NCBI GenBank assembly: GCA_016778465.1 | Contig: JADHPM010000001.1 | Span: 183,501-247,500, forward strand | Reading direction: 5' to 3' | Source: Methylophilaceae bacterium | GTDB lineage: Bacteria > Pseudomonadota > Gammaproteobacteria > Burkholderiales > Methylophilaceae | DNA length: 64,000 nucleotides | Part shown: in pieces, positions 37,816 through 47,088 of the stretch | Layout of the letters: every line of letters starts with the position of its first letter | How positions within the stretch are numbered: the stretch's first letter is position 1 | Notes under the pieces: generated by a model | What the model was told of the DNA's origin: nothing | The model's database searches: none | The model's input: only the letters and a program-made list of their open reading frames with translations | Made by a program: the position numbers and the translations under genes

Positions 37816-39180
37816 ATGAACAAAAATAAATTACTAGCTTCGGCGATGGCGGTGGCACTGACTGCGCTTTCGACGAATGCGGTTGCTGATGCAACACAAG
37901 ATTTGATTGATGCTTTGGTAACGAAGGGTGTTTTATCACCGAACGAAGCAGAAATTTTAGCTGAGCAGCATAAGGCTGAAGCAAAATCAGAAGGTCGCGT
38001 GACGAACAAGTTAGGTCTTGAGTCCGCTGACGGTAAGAAATCAATCAAGATTTCTGGTCGTGTTCAAATGGACTGGCGAGATTTTGACATGGACACAGCT
38101 GCTAACGAAGATAAGTCTGACGGTGGAAACTTCGATATTAGACGTGCCTATTTCGGTGTGTCAGGCAAGTACGACTACATCAAGTATAAATTTAATGGTA
38201 GCTTTGGTTCTTCTACAACACTTGATGTGGCAGAATTTCATTTAACTTATTACAAACCTTTGCAGATCGTTTTTGGTCAATTCAAGACGTCAATGAGCTT
38301 AGAGGAAAGAACCAGTTCACGTTTCATTAACTTTACTGAGCGTTCTTATGTAAACAATGCTGCATTCACATCAGCAAAAGATAAAGGTTTCAGTATCTAC
38401 GGCACACCAACCAAGGGTTTTAACTATGCTTACGCCATGGTCAATGGTTATGGTCAGAACAAAGACACACCTGATGGCAATGATACATACGCTCATATCT
38501 TCCACGCGGACGTTGACTTAGCGACCATGAATAAGTGGAAAAACCAAGTGGCGCATTTGGGTGTTAACTACAGAATGCATGACACAGAAGATAATGGCCT
38601 CGCGAGAGGTATTAGTCAGAGCACTCTAGGCCGTGGTTACAAGTTCTTTGATGCTGACTTAGCGTCTGGTGCGGGTGATCTAGAGATGAAAACTATGGGT
38701 CTTGAAGCAGCATACGCGACGGGTTCTTTCAAAATTCAAGGTGAATATGCGACAACGGAATTTGACACTTCTGCTGAAACACAAGACATGGACGCCTTCT
38801 ACGTCGATGTGGGATGGTTACTCACGGGTGAGAAGTACTCTAAAGCTTACAAATCTTCATCTATGGGTGGTAAGTTTGACCGTATTAAGCCAAACAGCAA
38901 CTTTAACCCTGAGACAGGTAAGGGTATTGGTGCTTGGGAACTCATGGCGGGCTACAACAAGTTTGATGCGAGCGAAATGAAAGTAGCGAGTACGGGTATA
39001 GCAACTGACGCGGGTAAAGCCAACGAGTCAGACTCATGGCGAGTGGGTGTGAAGTGGGTCCTAGATCCTCAAACACGCATCATGTTGTCTTACGTTGATA
39101 CCGACTTCGACTATGAGGCAGGTCAAACAGGTGACAAAGACGAGCAGGCGATCAACATTAGAACGCAGTTTGACTTCTAA
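37816..39180 (+). CDS. Phosphate-selective porin O/P family outer membrane protein
   Basis: The 454 aa outer membrane beta-barrel begins with a signal peptide (cleavage after about STNAVADA) and a short coiled-coil-like segment (DLIDALVTKGVLSPNEAEILAEQ, quoted in part), then a 16-strand-type barrel with alternating residues, and ends in the C-terminal Phe (TQFDF) required for BAM recognition. The IRRAYFGVSG and FGQFKTSMSLEERTSS motifs match OprO/OprP porins. A PhoB box upstream supports phosphate or polyphosphate uptake as its role. GGAGATT is the ribosome-binding site. Confidence 0.92.
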   Translation: MNKNKLLASAMAVALTALSTNAVADATQDLIDALVTKGVLSPNEAEILAEQHKAEAKSEGRVTNKLGLESADGKKSIKISGRVQMDWRDFDMDTAANEDKSDGGNFDIRRAYFGVSGKYDYIKYKFNGSFGSSTTLDVAEFHLTYYKPLQIVFGQFKTSMSLEERTSSRFINFTERSYVNNAAFTSAKDKGFSIYGTPTKGFNYAYAMVNGYGQNKDTPDGNDTYAHIFHADVDLATMNKWKNQVAHLGVNYRMHDTEDNGLARGISQSTLGRGYKFFDADLASGAGDLEMKTMGLEAAYATGSFKIQGEYATTEFDTSAETQDMDAFYVDVGWLLTGEKYSKAYKSSSMGGKFDRIKPNSNFNPETGKGIGAWELMAGYNKFDASEMKVASTGIATDAGKANESDSWRVGVKWVLDPQTRIMLSYVDTDFDYEAGQTGDKDEQAINIRTQFDF

Positions 39181-39204
39181 GTTAAGGTAATCTCCGAACG
39201 TTTA

Positions 39205-39234
39205 AAAAAGCCCGTCTATGACGGGCTTTTTTTT
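39205..39234. terminator. Bidirectional intrinsic terminator between the porin and fdx
   Basis: A stem AAAAGCCCGTC / GACGGGCTTTT with a TAT loop has A-runs on the left and T-runs on the right, so it can end the porin transcript and the convergent isc operon. It reaches the fdx stop codon. Confidence 0.92.
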
Positions 39235-39568
39235 ATCCCTCCTTGGCCAAGTTAATGGTGTACCTAGGGAGTTCAATCGTGAGGTCGGTGTCTTGCACGA
39301 TCGCCTGGCAGGATAGACGGGATTGTGGGGTTAGCCCCCATGCCTTATCGAGCATATCGTCCTCATTCTCCTCCGAGGGGTTAAGGGATGCGAATCCCTC
39401 ACGCACAATGACATGGCAGGTCGTGCATGCGCATACCTTATCACAGGCGTGTTCAATGTCGATGCCGTTATGCAGCAAGGTGTTGCAAACGCTCTCGCCG
39501 GGGGTAGCTTCAAGGACCTCACCCTCAGGGCAGAGTTCTTTGTGCGGTAGGACAATAATTTTTGGCAT
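39233..39568 (-). CDS. fdx: ISC-type [2Fe-2S] ferredoxin
   Basis: This is the ferredoxin of the Isc Fe-S assembly machinery. The 111 aa protein has the adrenodoxin-like cluster motif CDKVCACTTC (CxxxCACxxC; 'CDKVCACTTCHVIV') with the fourth Cys in SRLSCQAIV. It is the last gene of the isc operon here and overlaps hscA by 1 nt. iscX, which often follows fdx, is not present; a terminator lies at its stop. Confidence 0.96.
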   Translation of the reverse strand: MPKIIVLPHKELCPEGEVLEATPGESVCNTLLHNGIDIEHACDKVCACTTCHVIVREGFASLNPSEENEDDMLDKAWGLTPQSRLSCQAIVQDTDLTIELPRYTINLAKEG

Positions 39569-41424
39569 TACAGCTCCATGTTCTTAATTTCTTGACCGGT
39601 CAAGGCTTTTTGAATGGACCGATCCATTCTCAGTTGGGCAAAGAATTGAGTGGCATCGTTGAGTTGGTCCATGTGAGCTTGTATTTCATCTCGACGGTTA
39701 TGATCTAAACTTTGCTTTAAACGCTCCAAAGCCACGCTAATTTTCTCAATTTCCTGTGCCGCTAGCAAGTCCTTATCTTGCGCTAAGGCCTTCTCGACCA
39801 TGTCATGCATCTGTAACGCCTCGACCCTAACTTCAGCAAGCGCACGGCTTTCTTTGTCTTGGTCGGCTAGTTGGTAAGAGGATTCAAGCATGGTTTTGAT
39901 CTGCTCACTATCGAGGCCGTAGGAGGGCTTGACTTCAATCGAGGCCTGAACTCCGGTGGAGAGCTCTTGCGCACTGACAGACAACAAGCCGTCGGTATCG
40001 ACCTGGAAAGTCACGCGGATCTTGGCCGCGCCTGCCACCATCGGCGGGATACCCTTTAAGCTAAATTTTGCGAGTGAACGACAATCACCGACGAGGTCTC
40101 TCTCCCCCTGCACGACATGAATCATCATGGCAGTTTGCCCGTCCTTATAGGTGGTAAATTCTTGCCCCATGGCGATAGGCAGGGTCGAGTTTCTCGGAAT
40201 GATACGCTCCACGATTTCTCCCATCGTCTCAATGCCAAGTGACAACGGAATGACATCGAGCAGCAGGTGTTGGTCACTGGCATTGCCAACTAACATATTA
40301 GCCTGTTGCGCCGCACCCAATGCCACCACCTCATCAGGGTTGATATCATTGAGCAAGTCTTGGTTGAAGAAGGCCTGCATCGTGGTTTGTATGAGTGGCA
40401 TGCGGGTAGAGCCCCCCACCATGACCACGCCATCAATTTCTGAGGCTAAAAGGTTTGCATCTTTTAAGGCTAAGCGGGTCGCGTCAACGGTTTTCTTGAC
40501 GAGGTGTGCTGACAGATGAGCAAATGCATCTCTGCTTAACTCTGCCTTAATATGCCCTAACTTGTTGAGTGAGTGATCGATGACCACCGTCTCTGTTTCG
40601 GTTAACTGCTCTTTAATGCGTTTTGCGAGCGATTTTAGGGCCTGTCTAGCGTTCACGTCGTCCACCTTAGTGTCGATATGACCTGTAAGCCAATCTAGAA
40701 TAACCGCATCGAAGTCATCACCCCCGAGCCGGGTGTCGCCATGTGTGGCGATAACCTCAAACAGGCCCTTGCTTAGACGCAAGATAGAAATATCGAAGGT
40801 CCCGCCACCGAGATCGAATATGACGTAATGGCCCTCAACTTCTTTATCAAGACCATAGGCAACAGCGGCTGCAGTAGGTTCATTGATCAACCTGAGGACA
40901 TTAATGCCTGCGAGCTTGGCGGCATCTTTTGTTGCCTGGCGTTGAGCATCGTCAAAGTAGGCGGGAACGGTAATCACAGCGCCCAAAATATCATCCTTAA
41001 TATGCTGCGCTGCGATATCCTTGAGTTTTTTTAGGATTTCAGCGGATACCTCCACGGCAGACTTGATACCCTGCTTGGTGTGTATGCCGACAAAGTTTCC
41101 TTCATCTTTTAATAGATTGGGGTAGCTAGTCGCATCTACGTCAGTAAATTTTTTGCCCATAAGGCGCTTCACGGAGGCGATGGTATTGATGGGGTCTTGT
41201 TCTTGAATAGTCACTGCCTCCTCACCCACCCTGATGGCATTTGCATCATAGTGAACAACCGAGGGGATTAACTGTTTATGGTTTTCGTCAGGCAATATTC
41301 GTGCGACACCGCTTTGCACGGTGGCTACCAGTGAGTTGGTGGTGCCTAAATCGATACCAATCGCATTACGATGTTGGTGGGGTAGCGTGCCCTTGCCGGG
41401 TTCTGATATTTGCAGCAATGCCAT
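39568..41424 (-). CDS. hscA: Fe-S assembly chaperone HscA (Hsp70 family)
   Basis: HscA releases clusters from IscU in an ATP-dependent manner. The 618 aa protein has the Hsp70 motifs [31 protein letters not shown] and [13 protein letters not shown], and a shorter C-terminal lid than DnaK. It is placed between hscB and fdx. The length, the lack of the acidic DnaK tail and the operon identify it as HscA rather than a second DnaK. Confidence 0.97.
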   Translation of the reverse strand: MALLQISEPGKGTLPHQHRNAIGIDLGTTNSLVATVQSGVARILPDENHKQLIPSVVHYDANAIRVGEEAVTIQEQDPINTIASVKRLMGKKFTDVDATSYPNLLKDEGNFVGIHTKQGIKSAVEVSAEILKKLKDIAAQHIKDDILGAVITVPAYFDDAQRQATKDAAKLAGINVLRLINEPTAAAVAYGLDKEVEGHYVIFDLGGGTFDISILRLSKGLFEVIATHGDTRLGGDDFDAVILDWLTGHIDTKVDDVNARQALKSLAKRIKEQLTETETVVIDHSLNKLGHIKAELSRDAFAHLSAHLVKKTVDATRLALKDANLLASEIDGVVMVGGSTRMPLIQTTMQAFFNQDLLNDINPDEVVALGAAQQANMLVGNASDQHLLLDVIPLSLGIETMGEIVERIIPRNSTLPIAMGQEFTTYKDGQTAMMIHVVQGERDLVGDCRSLAKFSLKGIPPMVAGAAKIRVTFQVDTDGLLSVSAQELSTGVQASIEVKPSYGLDSEQIKTMLESSYQLADQDKESRALAEVRVEALQMHDMVEKALAQDKDLLAAQEIEKISVALERLKQSLDHNRRDEIQAHMDQLNDATQFFAQLRMDRSIQKALTGQEIKNMEL

Positions 41425-41426
41425 AA

Positions 41427-41930
41427 TTAATCCGCCATAAGCAAGAACGTTTTATCTTTAATTTTTTGCGCAAGCTTCGCTAAAAATTTGAGTTGTGCAA
41501 GCTCGTTGGCGACCCCGGTGAAATTTTTTTCATGATCCAAGAGCACTTCAACATGGTTAAATTTTTGTTTTAAATCCGTGAGCACCTCATCGTGAAATTG
41601 ATTAAGGGGTACCACATCCTCTTCGGCCTCTAACCTCTCTTCCCATTCCATTTGTTGCATGAGGAAAGCATTATCGAGCTTGACGTGTTGCGAGACGTTG
41701 TTTATTTCAAGCAAATACTCGGCGCGCTGTATAGGGTTTTTTAGGATCGTATAGGCGTCATTTACGAGTGTTGACTTCATGAGTGACTGCGTTTTTTCGG
41801 CTTCGGTGGCATTCACGAAGCGATCAGGGTGAATGGAGCTTAGGATCGCGCGGTATGACGCATCCAGTTTTTTTTCATCGAGTGTGTATTGGATAGGGAG
41901 TTGAAAAATTTCAAAATAATTTTGACTCAA
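41427..41930 (-). CDS. hscB: Fe-S assembly co-chaperone HscB
   Basis: HscB is the J-domain partner that brings IscU to HscA. The HPD motif is in SSIHPDRF; the C-terminal helical bundle binds IscU. The family N-terminus aligns with [10 protein letters not shown], so the TTG at 41930, overlapping the iscA stop as TTGA, is preferred (167 aa); a TTG at 41951 would add seven residues. Both are non-ATG starts, supported by translational coupling to iscA. Confidence 0.93.
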   Translation of the reverse strand: MSQNYFEIFQLPIQYTLDEKKLDASYRAILSSIHPDRFVNATEAEKTQSLMKSTLVNDAYTILKNPIQRAEYLLEINNVSQHVKLDNAFLMQQMEWEERLEAEEDVVPLNQFHDEVLTDLKQKFNHVEVLLDHEKNFTGVANELAQLKFLAKLAQKIKDKTFLLMAD

Positions 41931-42250
41931 ACCGTGAAACTTTCCCCACAACCACAGCTATCCTTAACATTCGGGTTATTAAACTGAAAGCCTTCGTTTA
42001 ATCCTTCACGCACGAAATCCAGTTCGGTGCCATCGATGTAAATAAGGCTTTTAGGGTCAACCAGAATTTTAACGCCATGGCTTTCAAAGACTTTATCATC
42101 GGGATCAATTTGATCAACAAATTCAAGCACATAGGCCATACCGGAGCAGCCCGTGGTTTTTACGGCCAACTTAAGCCCCAGCCCTTTGCCACGCGATTCT
42201 AAATACTTCTCGGCACGCTCAGCTGCTTTTTTTGTGAGAGTAATCGCCAT
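41927..42250 (-). CDS. iscA: Iron-sulfur carrier IscA
   Basis: IscA is an A-type carrier that passes clusters to apoproteins. The 107 aa protein has the three conserved Cys: one in [13 protein letters not shown] and two in the C-terminal SCGCGESF. It overlaps iscU by 1 nt. The operon position (iscU-iscA-hscB) confirms the assignment over the paralogous ErpA. Confidence 0.96.
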   Translation of the reverse strand: MAITLTKKAAERAEKYLESRGKGLGLKLAVKTTGCSGMAYVLEFVDQIDPDDKVFESHGVKILVDPKSLIYIDGTELDFVREGLNEGFQFNNPNVKDSCGCGESFTV

Positions 42251-42630
42251 TATTTCTTTTTGGATTTTAAATCTGCTACTGCGGCCTTAATTGCATCCTC
42301 GGCTAGTACAGAGCAATGAATTTTGACCGGAGGTAACTCCAATTCCTCAGCGATGGCCGAGTTTTTGATCTCAGCAGCCTCATCAATGGTTTTACCCTTA
42401 AGCCACTCGGTCACCAAAGAGCTCGATGCAATGGCAGAACCACAGCCGTAAGTTTTAAATTTTGCGTCTTCGATTAACCCTGCATCCGAGACTTTAATTT
42501 GTAATTTCATCACGTCACCACATGCAGGCGCGCCAACCATGCCAGTCCCGACATTGGGGTCTTCCTTGTCTAGCGACCCAACATTTCGTGGGTTTTCATA
42601 ATGATCTAATACTTTATTACTGTAAGCCAT
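42250..42630 (-). CDS. iscU: Fe-S cluster scaffold IscU
   Basis: IscU is the scaffold on which clusters are built from IscS-derived sulfur. The 126 aa protein has the three ligand Cys in [24 protein letters not shown] and [15 protein letters not shown]; the LPPVK motif is the HscA-binding site. It is preceded by iscS with a 16-nt gap. Confidence 0.98.
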   Translation of the reverse strand: MAYSNKVLDHYENPRNVGSLDKEDPNVGTGMVGAPACGDVMKLQIKVSDAGLIEDAKFKTYGCGSAIASSSLVTEWLKGKTIDEAAEIKNSAIAEELELPPVKIHCSVLAEDAIKAAVADLKSKKK

Positions 42631-42646
42631 TTTTTTCTCCTAAAAT

Positions 42647-43870
42647 TTAGTGCTCAGCCCATTCAACTTTTTCCAAATCCACCCCGTCTTTAAACATTTC
42701 CCAAAGGGGGGATAACTCTCGTAATTTGCCTATCTTTTGTTTTACTAGCTCGATGGTAAAGTCCACATCAGATTCCTGTGTAAAGCGTCCAATTGAGAAG
42801 CGAATTGAGCTATGTGCCAGCTCATCAGATCTGCCAAGAGCCCTTAACACGTAACTTGGTTCTAGGCTGGCAGATGTACATGCGGAGCCACTTGAAACAG
42901 CAATATCTTTAATCGCCATAATCAGCGACTCACCTTCCACGAAGTTAAAGCTCACATTTAGGTTGTGTGGAACCCTTGCATCCAAATCTCCATTAACGTA
43001 AGTTTCTTCAATCTCAGTTAAGCCTTTTAAAAGTCTTTGGTGCAACTGACAAACCCTTTCGTTCTCTTTGTCCATTTCTTCACGTGCAAGGCGAAATGCC
43101 TCACCCATGCCAACAATTTGATGGGTTGCAAGGGTACCAGATCGCATTCCGCGTTCGTGCCCACCGCCGTGCATTTGTGCTTCAATTCGAATGCGAGGTT
43201 TGCGACGCACGAAGAGGGCGCCGATACCTTTTGGGCCATAGGTTTTATGCGCAGAGAAGCTCATGAGGTCAACAGGTAATTTTTCCAGGTCAATGTTGAC
43301 TTTACCAGTTGCTTGGGCGGCATCTACATGAAAGATGATGTTATTCTCACGACAAATATTGCCAATGGATTCAATATCCTGCACAACACCAATTTCATTA
43401 TTTACCATCATGACAGTTGTTAGCACTGTGTCCGGGCGAATAGCCGCTTTAAATTTATCTAGATCAATGAGGCCATTGGGCTCAGGAGTTAGGTAGGTTG
43501 CCTCATAGCCAAGGCGTTCCATTTCTCGAACCGCATCGATGACCGCCTTATGCTCAGTCGAACAGGTAATAATATGCTTGCCTTTCGTGGAGTAGAATTG
43601 GCTGCCGCCTTTAATTGCGAGGTTATTTGATTCGGTCGCACCGGAGGTCCAAACAATTTCGCGTGGATCTGCGTTTACCAAGAGGGCTACTTCTTTACGA
43701 GCGTTTTCCACAGCTTTTTCGGCATTCCACCCGTAAGCATGACTGCGGGAGGCTGGGTTACCAAAATCTTCAGTGATAAACGGAATCATTTTCTCAGCGA
43801 CACGCGGATCCACTGGCGTGGTCGAAGAGTAGTCTAAGTATATTGGCATTTTTCTTTGTTCGTTATTCAT
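42647..43870 (-). CDS. iscS: Cysteine desulfurase IscS
   Basis: This PLP enzyme takes sulfur from cysteine for Fe-S clusters and tRNA thiolation. The 407 aa protein has the PLP lysine in [18 protein letters not shown] and the mobile-loop catalytic Cys in [17 protein letters not shown], the group I (IscS) loop. It is adjacent to a second, more NifS-like desulfurase gene upstream, from which it is separated by 15 nt. Confidence 0.98.
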   Translation of the reverse strand: MNNEQRKMPIYLDYSSTTPVDPRVAEKMIPFITEDFGNPASRSHAYGWNAEKAVENARKEVALLVNADPREIVWTSGATESNNLAIKGGSQFYSTKGKHIITCSTEHKAVIDAVREMERLGYEATYLTPEPNGLIDLDKFKAAIRPDTVLTTVMMVNNEIGVVQDIESIGNICRENNIIFHVDAAQATGKVNIDLEKLPVDLMSFSAHKTYGPKGIGALFVRRKPRIRIEAQMHGGGHERGMRSGTLATHQIVGMGEAFRLAREEMDKENERVCQLHQRLLKGLTEIEETYVNGDLDARVPHNLNVSFNFVEGESLIMAIKDIAVSSGSACTSASLEPSYVLRALGRSDELAHSSIRFSIGRFTQESDVDFTIELVKQKIGKLRELSPLWEMFKDGVDLEKVEWAEH

Positions 43871-43885
43871 AATTTCCTCAAATAT

Positions 43886-45025
43886 TTAAGCTGCCATCGC
43901 AGTTAATTGTTTTAAACGCTCCACTTCTTTTTTTAATGCACCAATAAAGTTCTTGATATCATCAAGTGAAGTTGTCAGTCCCAGGCTGACCCTCAAGGCG
44001 CTTAACGCAGTTTCTTCATCTACATTCATCGCCAGCAACACGTGGCTGGGCTCATTATTATTACTTGAGCAGGCTGAACCACTCGCCACAGCAAATCCAA
44101 CACGATCCAATGCGGTCAGTAGGGTAACACCATCAATACCCTTTATCGAAAAAAAAGTGGTATTCGCAACACGATTAGCCTTTTCACCAAAAATCGTGGC
44201 ACCTATTTTTCTCAACTCACCCTCTAAATAAGCTTGCAGTTGGCTTAAGGATTCGTTGAATAGGACAACGTTTTCACGCGCGCGTTCACAAGCTTTTCCA
44301 AAGCCTACAATCGCAGCTAAATTTTCTGTACCGCTTCTAAGACCACTTTCTTGGCCGCCACCAAGGATAAGAGGCTGTAAATCAATTTTACGGTTCACGA
44401 TAAGTGCGGCGACCCCTTGGGGACCATAAATTTTATGACTAGAAATTGTCATGGCTGCAAGCCCAAGCGCATCAAAATCAAGTCGCGTTTTGCCTAGCGC
44501 TTGCACGGCATCTGAATGAACTTGAATGTTATGCTCGTTTGCAACATCAACAATTTTTGGCAAGTCTTGAATTACCCCCGTTTCGTTGTTAACAGCCATA
44601 CAGGAGAGAAAACTTATTTTATTTAGCTCAGCTTTGCTTAAATCCGAAATTTGTATTTCACCTTGATTATTAACGGGAATCTTTGTCATAGCCATTCCTT
44701 TGGCTTTTAGGCTCTCGACAGGTTTTGAGACGCAGGGATGTTCAATCGCGCTGCAAGCAAAATGGGTATCGGGGTAACTGTTGGCTACTCCATGAACGAT
44801 CATATTATTGGCCTCTGAACCGCTCGCGGTAAAGATGACTTGGCTCGGATGTGCATTCACACTCAAGGCAACTTGCTCACGAGCTTCTTCGATTGCAGTT
44901 CGTGCCTTTCTGCCAAAGCGGTGATTAGCAGTTGGATTACCATATTGCGCTTCCAGAAAAGGCATCATGGTTTTTAGCACCTCAGGATGCACAGCCGTGG
45001 TCGCATTGTGATCGAGATAAATCAT
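43886..45025 (-). CDS. Second cysteine desulfurase (NifS-like) in the isc operon
   Basis: This is a 379 aa PLP-dependent group I cysteine desulfurase. PLP lysine in TISSHKIYGPQGVAAL; catalytic Cys in ASGSACSSNNNEPSHVLLAM. Compared with IscS it lacks the long C-terminal tail and has the shorter NifS-like loop. It lies between iscR and iscS, with its start directly at the iscR stop. It is probably a paralogue made by duplication; whether it serves Fe-S assembly or another sulfur acceptor cannot be read from sequence. Confidence 0.93.
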   Translation of the reverse strand: MIYLDHNATTAVHPEVLKTMMPFLEAQYGNPTANHRFGRKARTAIEEAREQVALSVNAHPSQVIFTASGSEANNMIVHGVANSYPDTHFACSAIEHPCVSKPVESLKAKGMAMTKIPVNNQGEIQISDLSKAELNKISFLSCMAVNNETGVIQDLPKIVDVANEHNIQVHSDAVQALGKTRLDFDALGLAAMTISSHKIYGPQGVAALIVNRKIDLQPLILGGGQESGLRSGTENLAAIVGFGKACERARENVVLFNESLSQLQAYLEGELRKIGATIFGEKANRVANTTFFSIKGIDGVTLLTALDRVGFAVASGSACSSNNNEPSHVLLAMNVDEETALSALRVSLGLTTSLDDIKNFIGALKKEVERLKQLTAMAA

Positions 45026-45496
45026 TTATAACACCCCCAACTTAGCAGTGGCAGGACCATTTTTCTTTGTAAATTCAATGGGTTGCTCATTTACAATCTG
45101 TTTTTTAACTAAATCATCAAGCGTTAAGCTGTCTAAAAAATTAAGTATTTTATGATTGAGGGATGTCCATAAATCGTGCGTAATACAGCGATCTCCCTCA
45201 TGGCAATTTTCATTGCCGCCACACTGAGTTGAGTCAATTTTCTCGTCCACGGATGTAATTATCTCTTTGATGCTGATCTCGTCATAACTTTTTGCAATCA
45301 CATAGCCCCCACCTGGGCCCTTGACACTTTTAACAAGATTTTTTTTTCGCATACGATTAAATAACTGTTCAAGGTAGGATAGCGATATTGACTGCCGACG
45401 AGATATCGCCGACAGCGTCACGGGGTGATCGGATTCATGGATAGCAATATCCAACATGGCTGTTACTGCAAACCGACCTTTCGTTGTTAATTTCAT
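45026..45496 (-). CDS. iscR: Fe-S cluster-sensing transcription regulator IscR
   Basis: IscR is an Rrf2-family repressor of the isc operon when holding a [2Fe-2S] cluster. The 156 aa protein has an N-terminal winged helix (SISLSYLEQLFNRMRKKNLV) and the ligand pattern C-x5-C-x5-C followed by THDLW (CGGNENCHEGDRCITHDLW), matching Cys92/Cys98/Cys104/His107 of E. coli. Its promoter contains an IscR-like inverted repeat, consistent with autoregulation. Confidence 0.97.
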   Translation of the reverse strand: MKLTTKGRFAVTAMLDIAIHESDHPVTLSAISRRQSISLSYLEQLFNRMRKKNLVKSVKGPGGGYVIAKSYDEISIKEIITSVDEKIDSTQCGGNENCHEGDRCITHDLWTSLNHKILNFLDSLTLDDLVKKQIVNEQPIEFTKKNGPATAKLGVL

Positions 45497-45522
45497 AGAA
45501 TAAGGTTAAACATTAAAATAGT

Positions 45523-45553
45523 ATTATATAAAACTTGACTATTTTTATCAAGT
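45523..45553 (-). promoter_or_regulatory. iscR promoter with IscR-type operator
   Basis: On the minus strand TTGATA (complement of 45546-45551), 17 nt, TATAAT (complement of 45523-45528). The inverted repeat ACTTGA-N9-TCAAGT (45533-45553) covers the -35 and spacer, resembling type 1 IscR sites, and would block RNA polymerase when bound. Confidence 0.8.
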
Positions 45554-45558
45554 ATTAC

Positions 45559-46230
45559 TTACTCCTTTGCGAGAGGTTTCGTCTTTTTCTTGAGCAGGCT
45601 ATCCAGTTGTTTTTTTTGATCCTCAACTTTCTCCATAAGCTCTTGCAATGTTTTTAGCATGGGGTCATCTTCATCCTTACTGACAGCATAAGGGCTGAAG
45701 CTTGAGGTTTTTTTCTTCTCGTTATCCACCACGCGCGCGGGAATTCCAATAGCCGTTGCGTTTGCGGGGATATCAGAAATAACAACGGCGTTGGAGCCTA
45801 TTTTTGCACTGGAGCCAATCGTGATGGGACCTAAAATCTTAGCACCGGCACCGACCACTACTTTATTTTCGAGTGTCGGGTGACGTTTGCCTTGTTTCCA
45901 TGATGTGCCACCCAGTGTCACACCATGATATAAAGTACAATCATCCCCTATGACAGCTGTTTCTCCGATCACTACGCCCATGCCATGATCAATAAAAAAA
46001 CGTTGCCCGATCACAGCGCCAGGATGGATTTCAATACCTGTAAAAAAACGGCCAATATGTGAGATGGCTCGCCCAAACCAATAAAGCTTTAATTTCCAAA
46101 GGCGGTGTGCCAATCGGTGAAAGAGTATGGCATGAACCCCGGGGTATGTAGTAATGATTTCCCAATAGGAACGTGCCGCGGGATCACGGTCGAAGACGAT
46201 GGATAAATCCGATTTTAATCTTGAAAACAT
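45559..46230 (-). CDS. cysE: Serine O-acetyltransferase
   Basis: CysE acetylates serine as the first step of cysteine synthesis, the source of sulfur for IscS. The 223 aa protein is of the short (EpsC-like) type, with left-handed beta-helix hexapeptides ([41 protein letters not shown]). The C-terminal 50 residues are charged and Lys-rich, differing from the usual Ile-ending CysK-binding tail. An operator like that of iscR lies upstream. Confidence 0.95.
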   Translation of the reverse strand: MFSRLKSDLSIVFDRDPAARSYWEIITTYPGVHAILFHRLAHRLWKLKLYWFGRAISHIGRFFTGIEIHPGAVIGQRFFIDHGMGVVIGETAVIGDDCTLYHGVTLGGTSWKQGKRHPTLENKVVVGAGAKILGPITIGSSAKIGSNAVVISDIPANATAIGIPARVVDNEKKKTSSFSPYAVSKDEDDPMLKTLQELMEKVEDQKKQLDSLLKKKTKPLAKE

Positions 46231-46252
46231 AGGTAATCTTGTCTTAAAAAAA

Positions 46253-46284
46253 ATATTATTATAACTTGACCAAACTACTCAAGT
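46253..46284 (-). promoter_or_regulatory. cysE promoter with an iscR-like operator
   Basis: ACTTGA-N9-TCAAGT at 46264-46284 has the same half-sites and spacer as the iscR operator. On the minus strand TTGAGT (complement of 46277-46282), 18 nt, TAATAT (complement of 46253-46258) forms a promoter around it; a TATAAT (complement of 46258-46263) is an alternative -10. Confidence 0.7.
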
Positions 46285-46288
46285 AATA

Positions 46289-47014
46289 TTATTTAATTTT
46301 TTTTTGAATTTCTGCCAGGATGCCCCGAAGAATATTGAGCTCCTCTTCATCCATCTGCGTGCGATTAAAAAGAAGTCGTAGCCTATGCATGAGTCGTTCA
46401 GCCTGAATTTTTTTGAGAAAACCCAACGCATCAAGCGTTGTTTCAAGGTGATCATAAAATCCATTCATACGCTCTGATGTAACAAAATTTTTCGGTGGTT
46501 TTTCTGTGATTAAGTTGCTTTGTTTATCTTTTAGCGACATTTTTAGTTGATAACAGCAAATTTGGACTGCTTGCGCTAGATTTAAAGAGGCGGCACTTGG
46601 CTCACTATCGATATAGCACAATGAATTGCAATATTTTATTTCTTCATTCGATAAACCATTTGTCTCATTGCCAAATAAAATCGCAATATTCTGGTTTTTT
46701 TTGATCGTTATGAGTTCGTAAGGTAAGTCTTTAAGGTTATAGTGCGGCTGGGTTAATTCCCTTTTTCGAGCAGTAAATCCGATGACATAATGCTGTTCTG
46801 CCAAAGCTGTTTTAATATCACTATACACCTGCGCTGTTTTAAGTAAACGTTTTGCATTAGAGGCTAATGCAGTCGCTTCATCGGCAGGGAACTGTTTAGG
46901 ATTAATTAAGCTTAAATTCTCAAAACCCATGGTCTGCATTGCCCGAGCTGTCGAACCAATATTTCCTGGGTGAGAAGTTCGGCATAAATAAATTGTAAAA
47001 TCTTTAAAATCCAT
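46289..47014 (-). CDS. trmJ: tRNA (cytidine/uridine-32-2'-O)-methyltransferase TrmJ
   Basis: This SPOUT-fold enzyme methylates the ribose at position 32 of tRNAs. The 241 aa protein has the three SPOUT motifs HPGNIGSTARAMQTMGF, IAILFGNETNGLSNEEI and SAASLNLAQAVQI. It is part of the suhB/trmJ-cysE-iscR synteny conserved in many proteobacteria. The minus-strand message could run on into cysE, but cysE has its own promoter in the 58-nt gap. Confidence 0.95.
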   Translation of the reverse strand: MDFKDFTIYLCRTSHPGNIGSTARAMQTMGFENLSLINPKQFPADEATALASNAKRLLKTAQVYSDIKTALAEQHYVIGFTARKRELTQPHYNLKDLPYELITIKKNQNIAILFGNETNGLSNEEIKYCNSLCYIDSEPSAASLNLAQAVQICCYQLKMSLKDKQSNLITEKPPKNFVTSERMNGFYDHLETTLDALGFLKKIQAERLMHRLRLLFNRTQMDEEELNILRGILAEIQKKIK

Positions 47015-47088
47015 AGCTTTTTGTTTGCATTATTTTTCTCAATAAAATACCATTCTAACTCTTTGACAGATCCTCTCTAAGGTAATTT

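Noticed and set aside
39568..41424. Second DnaK
   Set aside because: Lies between hscB and fdx and lacks the long acidic tail; it is HscA.
46279..46464. 61-aa minus-strand ORF overlapping the end of trmJ
   Set aside because: It is in another frame of the trmJ 3' end and crosses into the cysE promoter; no start signals.
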